A stretch of DNA of 64,000 nucleotides, from the NCBI RefSeq assembly GCF_003122385.1, contig NZ_CP029255.1, positions 2,418,001-2,482,000 of the forward strand. Direction: 5' to 3'. Origin of the DNA: Flavobacterium crocinum. Lineage in GTDB: Bacteria; Bacteroidota; Bacteroidia; Flavobacteriales; Flavobacteriaceae. The translations under genes and the position numbers were made by a program. The notes below the pieces were generated by a model that was not told the origin of the DNA, did not search any database, and worked only from the letters and a program-made list of their open reading frames with translations. Below are positions 9,402 through 18,400 of the stretch, piece by piece; within the stretch, counting starts at the first letter, position 1, and every line of letters begins with the position of its first letter.

Positions 9402-10354
9402 AAGCCTAGAAGATTTAAAGCAGTATTTCTTAGACCGTCAGCAGATATTCCATAATGATTGAAAATTTCAGTTTGCGAACCGGATACCGTATGATCATCT
9501 GGCAGTCCTACGATTTTAAGTTTGTTAGAGCATCCGTTTTGAAATAATAAAGAGGTAATGGCTTCGCCTAATCCTCCATTTACAGAATGTTCTTCAACAG
9601 TAATAATAGGTTTCTTATTTTCGGCTGTAGTCAATAATAATTCTGTATCTAAAGGTTTAATGGTGTGAAGACTTATAATTTTACAGCTAATATTATATTC
9701 TTTTTCCAGAAGTTTAGCTGCTTCAACACAAGGAAGTACGGCTTCGCCGGTGGCAATCAAAGTCAAATCATTTCCTTCCTGAATGATGCGCCCTTTACCT
9801 ATTTTGAAATCTGCTTTATCGGGATTTAGGTTTGCAGGCATGGCTTTTTTTCCAAAACGCAGATATATAGGGCTTTTCATTTCAGTAGCCTGTTTGATGG
9901 CTTCTGCAGTTTCATAATTGTCTGCAGGTGCTACAATGGTAATATTGTTAATAGCTCTCAACACTGCGTAATCATGTAAACTGTGGTGCGTGGTACCTAA
10001 AGCGCCATAACTTACTCCTGCACTAATGCCAATTAATTTTACAGCATTATCAGAGTAGGCAACGTCATTTTTAATTTGTTCCAATGCACGTGCCGTAAGA
10101 AAACAGGCTGGAGATACAGCAAATGCTTTTTTCCCCATACTTGCTAATCCTGCAGCAACTCCTACCAAATTTTGTTCAGCAATACCTACCTCAACAATTT
10201 GTTCCGGATATTTTTGACCAAATGGCACCAGTTTTCCTGAGCCACGAGAGTCACTTGTGACAACTATGATGTCTTTATCTGCGGTGGCTAAGAATTGAAG
10301 AGTTTCAGAAAAGACTTCGAGATTAGCAGTGTTGATTGTTTTTATTTCTACCAT
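9398..10354 (-). CDS. Transketolase C-terminal subunit (split transketolase)
   Basis: 318 aa covering the pyrimidine-binding and C-terminal transketolase domains. DIIVVTSDSRGSGKL, QIVEVGIAEQNLVGVAAGLA (catalytic-type glutamate in the GIAEQN motif), the HHSLHDYAVLRAI segment and YLRFGKK are typical. The longer frame to 10372 would begin with TTG inside the preceding gene, so I take the ATG at 10354, four bases after the N-subunit stop. Together with that subunit it makes a complete thiamine-diphosphate enzyme that transfers two-carbon units between sugar phosphates. Split transketolases next to sugar transport and kinase genes are often pathway-specific (the apulose-4-phosphate transketolase AptA/AptB is an example) rather than the housekeeping enzyme. 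Confidence 0.93.
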   Translation of the reverse strand: MVEIKTINTANLEVFSETLQFLATADKDIIVVTSDSRGSGKLVPFGQKYPEQIVEVGIAEQNLVGVAAGLASMGKKAFAVSPACFLTARALEQIKNDVAYSDNAVKLIGISAGVSYGALGTTHHSLHDYAVLRAINNITIVAPADNYETAEAIKQATEMKSPIYLRFGKKAMPANLNPDKADFKIGKGRIIQEGNDLTLIATGEAVLPCVEAAKLLEKEYNISCKIISLHTIKPLDTELLLTTAENKKPIITVEEHSVNGGLGEAITSLLFQNGCSNKLKIVGLPDDHTVSGSQTEIFNHYGISADGLRNTALNLLGL

Positions 10355-10358
10355 TATT

Positions 10359-11192
10359 TTAGATAGTTTCAAGTTCTTGTAATTGGATGTCTAATTCTTT
10401 TATAGCTAAATGATATTGTTCTTCTGAGGGAACACCATGATGCCATTTCAAAACATTTTCCATGTAGCTGATTCCTTTTCCCTTAGTCGTATGTGCTATG
10501 ATAAAACTCGGTTTTCCGCTCTCCAGGGGTAAATTATTAAGTGTTTGTGAAAGCTCTTCTAAATTATGGCCATCAACATGAGTTACCGCCCAGCCAAAAG
10601 CTTCCAATTTTTTATCTATAGGTTCTAACCCCATGACATCGGCGTTTGAAGCCGTAATTTGAAGTTTATTGTAATCCAGAATTGCAGAAAGATTGTCTAA
10701 TTTGTAATGCGAAGCAAACATCATAGCTTCCCAATTTGAACCTTCGGCCATTTCGCCATCGCCTAAAATGGTAAAGACTTTTACTTCTGAATTATCTCTT
10801 TTTGCCGCCAAAGCTGCTCCTGCACAAATCGATAAGCCATGTCCTAATCCGCCTGTGTTTTGTTCAATTCCGGGAATAGATTTAGTGGGATGTCCTATAT
10901 ATGGAGATTTGTATTGGCAAAGTGATAACAAATCTTCTTCAGGAAAAAAGCCTTTGTCGGCTAAAACTACATACAAAGCTTCAACACAATGTCCTTTACT
11001 CTGAATAAACCTATCTCTGTTTTTAGAATTAAAATTCTGCGGAGAAATGTTCATGACATTATTGTACAAAACATTTAGAATATCCACAATAGACAGGCTG
11101 CCTCCAGTATGACCCGCTTTGGCATTGTAGATGTATTTGAGAATTTTTTTTCTACTCTCTATTGATTTTCGTTTTAATTCTACAATATGCAT
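10359..11192 (-). CDS. Transketolase N-terminal subunit (thiamine-diphosphate domain)
   Basis: 277 aa, the first half of a transketolase. KAGHTGGSLSIVDIL is the conserved entrance motif with its active-site histidine; RDRFIQSKGH, NTGGLGHGLSICAGAAL and the thiamine-diphosphate/Mg motif GDGEMAEGSNWEA followed by LDYNKLQ (GDG-X-N pattern) are all intact. It pairs with the next gene for a working enzyme. The spacing of 11 bases after the isomerase gene and 4 bases before the C-subunit gene supports one co-translated unit. Confidence 0.95.
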   Translation of the reverse strand: MHIVELKRKSIESRKKILKYIYNAKAGHTGGSLSIVDILNVLYNNVMNISPQNFNSKNRDRFIQSKGHCVEALYVVLADKGFFPEEDLLSLCQYKSPYIGHPTKSIPGIEQNTGGLGHGLSICAGAALAAKRDNSEVKVFTILGDGEMAEGSNWEAMMFASHYKLDNLSAILDYNKLQITASNADVMGLEPIDKKLEAFGWAVTHVDGHNLEELSQTLNNLPLESGKPSFIIAHTTKGKGISYMENVLKWHHGVPSEEQYHLAIKELDIQLQELETI

Positions 11193-11203
11193 CTTAATTC
11201 ATT

Positions 11204-12607
11204 TTAGTGTTTATAAACTTCCCAGCCCATATAATTTCCTAGAGCTTCTTCCAGGATTGCGGCTGTTTTTGAGGCGTTCATTACTACATGGTGCTCAAAA
11301 CCGTTTTTACAAATGTATTTCATCAGCTCCTGAAGGTTAGGTATTTGAGCTACGGCTCTATTGCCAAAAGTGTTTAATGTGTCATCAGTAAGTTCGCCTT
11401 CGCCTATATAAACTTTAATAATTCCTTTTGGATCATCAGTACTGATTCTTCCATAAGTAAGTGGCATTGCTGGTGTTCTCCCATCTAAGGCACCATATGT
11501 ATTTTCAACTCCCACTGTAGTTCCTAAAATAGGAGCAGTGCTTAATTGTATGTCTGGCAGAAATGATTTTGCCCAATTTCCACAATGAAATAAAACACAT
11601 TTTTCAGGATCGTCGGCGTAGTTGTTATTCCAATCTACTAGTGCACTTGGCGATCCTGAAGCCAATTGCATGGCATACATGCTTAAGGTTCCAGTAACGT
11701 CTACTTCACAAGCACTTGGCAGCATATTTTCACTCATGATACTCATACTTGTGCACACATTGCAGCCATAATTTTGCTGCAGTGAAGTCCAGCATTGAAT
11801 AGCAGTAGCATCTAAAGCATGCTCTTCCATAAAATCTTTCAGGACGACATCTAATTTTGCAATCTGAAGCATGGCTTCGTTAGGCGTTTTGCCTTGTGCA
11901 ACATAAGTATTTATAGATTCTAAATGTTGTTTAACAGCTGCGTCATCGGCAGTTAGTTTGTTTGCTTTTCCTAAAATTTCAGATAAATCTGCCGTAGTTA
12001 CCGTAATGCCATTTCTTTGTAATATCTTCTCAGAATAGCGAACTGTGTTAAATGCTCCGGGTCTTGCTCCGATAGCACCAATGCGTACATTTCGCATTCC
12101 TTTAACCACTCTGCAGACAGCAGTAAAGTCTAATAAGTCTTTTTGGAAAACGGGATCAGACGGACTCATAACGTGCTGGCTTGTCAGAGAGTATTTTATA
12201 CCGTATTGGTATAGATTGTTACAGACTGAAATTTTGCCACACCACGAATCACGTCTGTTGGCTACGTTTAGTTTGGTTAATTCATCAGGGTAAGCCTGTA
12301 TCAACACCGGAACGTTTAAATTAGCCAGTTTTAAGGTGTCCGCTACACCTTTTTCATCCCCGAAATTAGGCAGTAAAACAAGCACTCCCATAATTTCATC
12401 CTGATGTTTTTTAAATAATTCAGCGCATTTTTGGGCCTCTTTATAGGTCTCGACGCCACCAAGTTTAGTATCATTGCTGTCTAATAAAATAGGTTTAATA
12501 TTTAACTGATTAAAAACTTCAATAATTTCAAATCTTGCCTTTTCTACTAAACTGTCCGGAAAAAAATCTCTGTTTCCAATTATTACTCCTAATGTTGATG
12601 TCGTCAT
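11204..12607 (-). CDS. L-fucose/L-arabinose isomerase-family protein
   Basis: 467 aa, cytoplasmic, first structural gene after the regulator. It shows the COG2407-type fucose isomerase fold: VLVLLPNFGDEKGVADTL and VPVLIQAYPDEL in the N-terminal Rossmann-like domains, RIGAIGARPGAFNTVRYSE in the middle, and the catalytic/metal segment PSACEVDVTGTLSMYAMQLA with ALVDWNNNYADD and CVLFHCGNW in the last third. These give the Glu (CEVD) and Asp (VDWNN) expected to bind the divalent metal. The predicted reaction is aldose-ketose isomerisation. True FucI is about 590 aa, so this is the shorter relative with unassigned substrate. Context suggests it acts on the sugar brought in by the ABC transporter. 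Confidence 0.88.
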   Translation of the reverse strand: MTTSTLGVIIGNRDFFPDSLVEKARFEIIEVFNQLNIKPILLDSNDTKLGGVETYKEAQKCAELFKKHQDEIMGVLVLLPNFGDEKGVADTLKLANLNVPVLIQAYPDELTKLNVANRRDSWCGKISVCNNLYQYGIKYSLTSQHVMSPSDPVFQKDLLDFTAVCRVVKGMRNVRIGAIGARPGAFNTVRYSEKILQRNGITVTTADLSEILGKANKLTADDAAVKQHLESINTYVAQGKTPNEAMLQIAKLDVVLKDFMEEHALDATAIQCWTSLQQNYGCNVCTSMSIMSENMLPSACEVDVTGTLSMYAMQLASGSPSALVDWNNNYADDPEKCVLFHCGNWAKSFLPDIQLSTAPILGTTVGVENTYGALDGRTPAMPLTYGRISTDDPKGIIKVYIGEGELTDDTLNTFGNRAVAQIPNLQELMKYICKNGFEHHVVMNASKTAAILEEALGNYMGWEVYKH

Positions 12608-12634
12608 TATTTTTTATTAAAGGGGGTTTGTATT

Positions 12635-13396
12635 TTATGCTACTATTACTTCAATTTCGTTGTCTCTAAAGACTTGTTTGTGTTTTTCCTCAATATTGTC
12701 ATCTGTGATGATGTAATCAATTAAAGACAGGGCTCCTAAACTGGCTAGTGCACTTTTACCCATTTTGGTACTATCGGCTACCAGATATGTCACTTCTGCG
12801 GCTTCAATCATTGCTTTTTTTACAACTAAATCACTAATACTAGGATAAGTAAGTCCTGCTTTTAATGATATTCCAGCCGTGGCTAAAAATAACTTTTGAA
12901 CATTTAATCCCTTAAAAAAGTCAGCTGCTTTCTGTCCAGTCAGGGATAATGTGGGAGGTTTGAATTCTCCACCCGTCATAATTACCTCAATATCTGGATC
13001 CGTTCCTAATAATAATGCGATGTTTAGTGCATTGGTAATTACGGTCAGTTGCTTAAATCCTTTTAGTTTTTTTGCAATTTCTGTTGTTGTTGATCCGGAA
13101 TCTAAAATTATAGTATCTCCATTATCAATAAATTCAAGACATTTTTCAGCAATTGCCGATTTTTTTTCAAGATTTTCCTGGCGTTGTAGAGAAAAACTAC
13201 GTACCTGATCCTCGACATTTTTTATGCTCGCTCCTCCATGTTCTTTGAGTATTAATCCTTCGCTATCTAGTTTTTCCAGATCTTGACGTATCGTTACTTC
13301 TGTAACTTTGAATAAACGAGCTAAATTGTTCACTTTGGCAAAACCATCTTCTTTTAAAAGGTCTAGTATTTTTTCTCTTCTTTGATTGGCTAACAT
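12635..13396 (-). CDS. DeoR-family transcriptional repressor of the sugar operon
   Basis: 253 aa from the ATG at 13396; the frame runs to 13468 but its 24 extra residues are hydrophobic and unlike any DeoR start, whereas MLANQRREKILDLLKEDGF is the classic beginning. Residues 1-60 form the DeoR winged helix (VNNLARLFKVTEVTIRQDLEKLDSEG), followed by the sugar-phosphate sensor domain with GDTIILDSGSTTTEIAK, LTVITNALNIALLL, VIMTGGEF and YLVADSTKMGKSALA. DeoR proteins usually repress the operon they head and are released by a phosphorylated intermediate; here it is the first gene, 27 bases before the isomerase gene, and the promoter with repeats lies just upstream, implying autoregulation. Confidence 0.93.
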   Translation of the reverse strand: MLANQRREKILDLLKEDGFAKVNNLARLFKVTEVTIRQDLEKLDSEGLILKEHGGASIKNVEDQVRSFSLQRQENLEKKSAIAEKCLEFIDNGDTIILDSGSTTTEIAKKLKGFKQLTVITNALNIALLLGTDPDIEVIMTGGEFKPPTLSLTGQKAADFFKGLNVQKLFLATAGISLKAGLTYPSISDLVVKKAMIEAAEVTYLVADSTKMGKSALASLGALSLIDYIITDDNIEEKHKQVFRDNEIEVIVA

Positions 13397-13487
13397 GTTT
13401 ATCAGTATTTTGTGTTTGAATAACAAATATAAGCAAATGCAAATAAATTTAAAGTAAACACAAAACAAGTACTAATTAAATACAAGG

Positions 13488-13518
13488 CAAATATATTAAA
13501 AAAAAAAGTAAAAACAAA
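13488..13518 (-). promoter_or_regulatory. Bacteroidota-type promoter of the sugar operon
   Basis: Read on the minus strand, TTTG (13518-13515) is followed after 19 bases by TATATTTG (13495-13488), an exact match to the Bacteroidota -33/-7 consensus TTTG / TAnnTTTG. It is about 90 bases upstream of the DeoR start and nothing comparable lies nearer in this orientation. Confidence 0.75.
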
Positions 13519-13520
13519 AT

Positions 13521-13549
13521 AAAAGAAAGTAAAAGAAAGTAAAAGAAAA
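13521..13549 (-). promoter_or_regulatory. Three tandem 10-bp repeats upstream of the promoter, candidate DeoR operator
   Basis: The unit AAAAGAAAGT occurs almost three times in exact tandem (one turn of helix apart) directly upstream of the -33 box; on the minus strand it reads as repeated TTTC-TTTT. DeoR-family operators are commonly direct repeats of short TTTC/GAAA-like half sites, so this is a good operator candidate. No binding evidence can be seen from sequence. Confidence 0.5.
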
Positions 13550-13797
13550 GTTTTTTGCTTTTTTAAAAGTTTTTATGATGTTATTCAATGGATTTTGTTT
13601 TTAAATAAATAAGAGTTTTTATTGATTGAGTTGATCAATGATTTTTTGGATTTTTATGTATTGTAATGACAAGAATAACTCTTTGAAAAAAATGATAAAT
13701 CTTATATAGTTCAGTATTTAGGATTTGTTGAATATCTTAAATATGGGAATTGTTAGATATTTGTACATAATTTTATTCTTCTTAGAAATATAGCATC

Positions 13798-13830
13798 AAA
13801 AAAAAACCTTCAGCATATGCTGAAGGTTTT
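13798..13830 (-). terminator. Terminator of the giant/fibre protein operon
   Basis: A fully self-complementary 26-base stem, AAACCTTCAGCAT with ATGCTGAAGGTTT (13805-13830), is followed on the minus strand by a T-run (the A-run at 13797-13807). It lies just after the last gene of the fibre operon. The rest of the 470-base gap between the SET-domain gene and the DeoR gene holds only the sugar operon promoter and AT-rich sequence. Confidence 0.88.
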
Positions 13831-13867
13831 CTGTATTAAGAATTAATTTTGAATAAAAATCAAACTT

Positions 13868-14209
13868 TTATTTAAAATTTAAATTAGGAATGAAACCGAT
13901 TAACTCTTTTAGCTTTCGATAATCAACGAGTATTTCCTCATGTTTTGTGATTTGCCTAATGGCTTTTAATTCTAATTTTTCAGCTTGGTAAGTAATATTT
14001 GTATTGGGAGAATTTGAATGATTACAATACCTGCCCAAATCATCTGTTTCCCACCACGATTTAGACATTTGTTTCTGAAACAGATATCTCGAATTTTTAC
14101 TTGTTGGTTTATCAGTGACCCAAATACCAATATACTCATCAGATTCAATGTTTGAATTAGCTGTTATTTTGATATTGTTAGGGTCACTTTTATTGATTGC
14201 ATACTTCAT
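13868..14209 (-). CDS. Small SET-domain protein (putative lysine methyltransferase)
   Basis: 113 aa. The C-terminal half shows the SET core: GRYCNHSNSPNTNI (about residues 58-71) corresponds to the NHSxxPN cofactor motif, and LELKAIRQITKHEEILVDYRK (about 79-99) to the AxRxIxxGEElxxDY motif that supplies the catalytic tyrosine. The N-terminal part, with ESDEYIGIW, fits the SET-N strands. The size matches minimal viral-type SET proteins. It would transfer methyl groups from S-adenosylmethionine to protein lysines. It is the last gene of the fibre operon, 3 bases after the FN3-Hint gene, so modification of one of the structural proteins is a reasonable guess. The length is at the lower limit for a whole domain. 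Confidence 0.7.
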   Translation of the reverse strand: MKYAINKSDPNNIKITANSNIESDEYIGIWVTDKPTSKNSRYLFQKQMSKSWWETDDLGRYCNHSNSPNTNITYQAEKLELKAIRQITKHEEILVDYRKLKELIGFIPNLNFK

Positions 14210-14212
14210 TTT

Positions 14213-15448
14213 TTAAACAGGATCTTGTGGTTTAATGTTATGGGTAAGGACTCCATTCGCAAAATAGGTATGAGAAGGACTTAAAGACATTGGGTAAATC
14301 TTTCTTTCTTCTAAATTGACTGAAATAGAATCTACAGCTATAATTTCATTTTTAATGCCATATAAATTATCTCCAACTATAACATCTTTCAGGGGAATGA
14401 ATTTCCAAATTCCTTCTCTTTCAATTAATTGAGAGTGCTCAGGAGTTGCTTCTAATAAACCATAGTTAATGATGATTGTTTTATATGCAATTTCCGGTTT
14501 GATACTGGTTATTGGAGATGAAATTCTTTTTTCTGAAAGATTATCGGATGACCATTTGTATAATTCGTAAACGTCATTAGTATCCTGAAGGGTTTCTATT
14601 TCAGATGAAAGTAATAACTCATTTACTGTTAATGTTTCAATTGCTTTTTGAGAACCATCTGCGAGAGTAATTAGTGTTCCTTCTACAAAACAACTAATAG
14701 GACCAGTTTTGAAACCTGCTGAAGCAGAAAAAGCAGAATAATTTCCAGCTGCATCATATGCTCTAACCTGGAAATAGTATTGTGTATTATAACTTCCATC
14801 GTCATCATAAAAAGTATTAGTTCCTGTATATCGCGTAGTCCAGGTACCTGAAGTTCCTGTTTTTCTTTGTAATTCGTATCCTGAAACACCCTTATTATCA
14901 GTAGAAGCATTCCAGGCTATATATATTGACCTTTGCGGATTTGCTCCATTACCAAGATCGCAATACAGTCCAGTTGGAACACTCGGAGGTGTTGTATCTA
15001 CTGCACTTACATATTGATATACATTGGAGAAGATAGAAGGTGTGTTCACATCTTCTATAAAATACCAAGTAGTTACTGTAGGAACAGGTACACTTCTTGG
15101 AGAGGTTGGTCCGGCAGTATCTGTTGTCCAGGGGCCACTTGCTGAAGTTGTACTTCTGTTTAGCCTCAAGACAGAAGGCGAATAACCGGTTCCGCTTACA
15201 GTAAAATAAATGTATCCTGAATTGTAGCTTGTAATTGTAATTGAAGGAGGTGTCGCAGAATGATTATAATTGTAAAATTCAGAAATTCTATGAGGAGCAG
15301 CGCCATCGGGTTTAGACGGAGAATAGGAAGACAAAGCTCCATATCCTCCAGTTGATGCACTTCCTAATGATATTGGTGAACCTGATGGTTTACCTAACTC
15401 CGTATTTATTTGATTCAAAGATATTGAACCACTTTCAGGTAATGCCAT
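14213..15448 (-). CDS. Phage-structural-type protein with FN3 domain and C-terminal Hint (intein-like) domain
   Basis: 411 aa. The N-terminus MALPESGSISLNQINTELG is the opening found in many phage virion proteins. Residues about 70-150 look Ig-like, about 155-245 form a fibronectin type III domain (PSVPTGLYCDLGNG, IAWNASTDNKGVSGYEL, YYFQVRAYDAAGNYS). The last 160 residues are a Hint domain: CFVEGTLITLADGSQKAIETL is the splicing block A with Cys1, EATPEHSQL is block B with TxxH, and SHTYFANGVLTHN is the terminal block ending in His-Asn. A short tail, IKPQDPV, follows; its first residue is Ile, not Cys/Ser/Thr, so self-cleavage rather than clean splicing is expected. No signal peptide. It shares one base with the end of the upstream fibre gene. 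Confidence 0.82.
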   Translation of the reverse strand: MALPESGSISLNQINTELGKPSGSPISLGSASTGGYGALSSYSPSKPDGAAPHRISEFYNYNHSATPPSITITSYNSGYIYFTVSGTGYSPSVLRLNRSTTSASGPWTTDTAGPTSPRSVPVPTVTTWYFIEDVNTPSIFSNVYQYVSAVDTTPPSVPTGLYCDLGNGANPQRSIYIAWNASTDNKGVSGYELQRKTGTSGTWTTRYTGTNTFYDDDGSYNTQYYFQVRAYDAAGNYSAFSASAGFKTGPISCFVEGTLITLADGSQKAIETLTVNELLLSSEIETLQDTNDVYELYKWSSDNLSEKRISSPITSIKPEIAYKTIIINYGLLEATPEHSQLIEREGIWKFIPLKDVIVGDNLYGIKNEIIAVDSISVNLEERKIYPMSLSPSHTYFANGVLTHNIKPQDPV

Positions 15449-18400
15449 TATTCATTTAAGTTTAGATGTTTAATAATAAATTTTAGTTTTTTATCCTGTT
15501 CTTCGAGTTGTAGCTGCTGTTGTTTTACAGCTTCAAATAATACGGCAACAGCATTTTGATATTTAACAGCTTTCGTTCCGTCTTCTCTTGTAAGGACTAA
15601 TTCAGGGAAATTTTCTTCCAATTCCTGAGCAATAAAACCAATATTGTCTTTTTGTTCGTTATCGATTCTGTCATAAACTACACCTCTTGAAGCCTGAATT
15701 CTTTCGATTACACTCTCAATTGGCCTGATGTTTTCTTTGACTCTGGCATCAGAAAAAGCGGTAACATCTCCGGTAACATTTAGGGAACTACCTGTGATTG
15801 CTCCGGAAAATGCTGAGTAAGCGGAATAATTACCGGAATGTAAAATATCATACCACCCGTTCCAGGTTGTGTCAATTCCTTTACGTAATCTAAGACCAGG
15901 CAGTCCGGAACCATTCACACCAGTTTCATTTCTAAACGCTAATTGATATGAAGAGTCTCCTGTCGAAGATGTAGTACCATCCCATGGAGAAAATGTCATT
16001 ACACCTCCATAATTTCCGGAACCGCCAACAACTGCTGAATTAACAAAATCGAAATTAACAGATCTGGCAAATGTGTTGGGTAAGCGGTCGCTTAATGTTC
16101 TTGGTCCATCCGTAAATGCAATTCTCCTTGAAGATGTCGCAGTTTCTGCATTTCCTCCAATGTTTAAAGATCCGGCTGTTCCGGTTAAACCGTTACCTGA
16201 ACCATAAAAAGCAGGAGCAACTACAGACATACTAAAATCAGCATTTCCGGAACTTGGTGATAATCTAAAATAAGAAGATCCATTTCTTCCTATAGAAAAA
16301 GAATCACGGCCTACATTATTAGTACCTATTCCAACATCCCAGTTTGAAGAAGCATTTGGATCTCCGGCAAATCTAAGCGTTGCGCCAGTCATTGAACCAG
16401 TGAAGCCATTTTGCCCGTTTTCAGTATAACAAATATGAGGATTTGCATACATTGTCCATCTGTCCGGATGCGAGCTGAATAATGTTGGGTAAGAACCTCC
16501 AGCCCACAAATTTAAAGCCCCAAAGTTACCTGCTATAGAAGATTGAGTTGTTGTTACAGCACCAGAAGTCCATAAACCTGTACCAATAGCTGTTTTTGTT
16601 ACACCAGCCTCAAGAACTAATAATTGGTGGCTTAAACCTGGCTTAGATTCACCTCCTACATTTGAATGTGTCCATGATAATCCATAACAGTTGTTAGTAC
16701 TTGTACCATCATTTGATAATTTGAAGGAATCGCCCATTGCATAAATACCTTGATATCTTGTAGGAGAATAAATACCTACAATGCCATTTCCATAATCATC
16801 ATCAATATAAAAATTTCCATTTGCTCTTTGAGATCTATCCGAAATTCTTGAAGAATCTACTCTCAATCCATAAGTGTAGGTTCCATTCCATCCCATAAGT
16901 GATGGATAAGAAGGAGTCCAGGCCTGTTGTGAATTTGAATTGCTAACAGGAGAATTATCAGGAGAAAGCCCTGAAGAAGCATCAAAAATAGTATGATTAT
17001 TTCCATAATTATTCCAGCTAAGTTGTCCTACAACAGTGCTAGATACTCCATTTGTAAGCCAATTATAGCGGTTGGAAGAAAGGGTAGTTGCTGTTTTGGC
17101 ATTATCATTAATTCCAAGATATTTACTGGATAAAGAAACATTGTTTTCGTAAATAGTCGCTCCATAAATTGAATTGAAGTTCCAACTAGATGTTCCTAAA
17201 CTTCCGGAATTTCCTGACTGGTAAGGGATCAATCCATTTACAGTAGTTCTAATCCAATCTGAGGTGTCTCCATCAGAAGCCCTCGCCATTCCATAATAAC
17301 CATTTTCATTCTTTGATTTCATGAAAGAACTGGAATCTAAACCACCTAAAGTATTAGCATTTCCAGTAATATTAATCCCCCATGTCCCCGACGCCCCAGA
17401 ACCTGTTGTAGAAGGCTTGGAATCTAATTGTGTCTGAATTGAACTTGTAGCATCATTATTAGCTTGTTGACTTGGAGTCTGAAATCTTCTAGATCCGGTT
17501 TCAGTAATCTGATCGGCATTGTAATCACCGGCCTGAGCTGTAACAGCACCATTTCTTCCAAAGACTTTTGTTACTTCACTGGTTGGAGTAAGCAATTCCT
17601 GCCAGTCATTTAAGGAAGCAGAGTTGGAACCTTTTAAAATGAAAGATTTACTCAAATCGGTTCTTACGGCAATATCTCCTGTTTCAGCAGTCAGCGCCAG
17701 CATCGCTGCTTCTGAAGCAATGACAAAAGTATCATTTACGGTAATAGCCGGAAGTTGAGAAGAAATTAATTTTCCGTCGGCTCCTAAACCGGCATAACCG
17801 TTAGCAATATTTTTATTAGAAGCATTTTCGGCAGTATAACCTAAAGCAGATTGTTTTGAATTCCATGAAGCTTTTTCAGCATCTGATACAAATCTGTTAC
17901 CGGAATCCTGAGTAATGATACTAGCAGGATGATTTGCAGGATGTACATAATTAGATAATGTTCCCAAACGTGTAATTTCAGTATCAGAAAGTAAACTTTT
18001 ACCTGAAACTTTATCCACTTTATTATTTTGTAAAATCTTTCCCATTTCGGCAGTTAAGGCTTTTGTCGTGCCGCCGGTAGTTAAGTCATTTACTAAGATT
18101 GTGCTTAAGGAATTGCGTAACATTTCGAGTGCATCACCTAATTTCTGAAGGGTATTTAAATCAGCATTATCAGAAGTGAGTAGTTCATTTGCATCATCAA
18201 TTAAATCTTTTAACACTTTTCCTTGTCTAGCATCCAGCATTTTGCCTGGATGAATGTAATCAAGTGCGTTATAATTGCTTGCCTGAATATTACTGATGTC
18301 GTTAGAAACCGTATTCAAAGAAGTGCGTACGGTTTCGATGGCATCGCCTAATTTCTGAAGTGTATTTAAATCGACATTGTCTGAAGCCAGTACTTCGTTC

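Noticed and set aside
10355..10372. TTG start for the transketolase C-subunit
   Set aside because: It would overlap the N-subunit gene by 14 bases and add six unconserved residues; the ATG at 10354 gives a normal start.
2492..13396. Sulfoquinovose breakdown by the sulfo-transketolase route
   Set aside because: A fucose-isomerase-like enzyme and split transketolase would fit, but an FGGY kinase and ribose-type importer do not, and no sulfo-sugar exporter, sulfoquinovosidase or sulfoacetaldehyde enzyme is present.
13397..13468. Longer N-terminus for the DeoR protein
   Set aside because: The additional 24 residues are hydrophobic and precede a textbook DeoR start; the promoter and leader fit the ATG at 13396 better.
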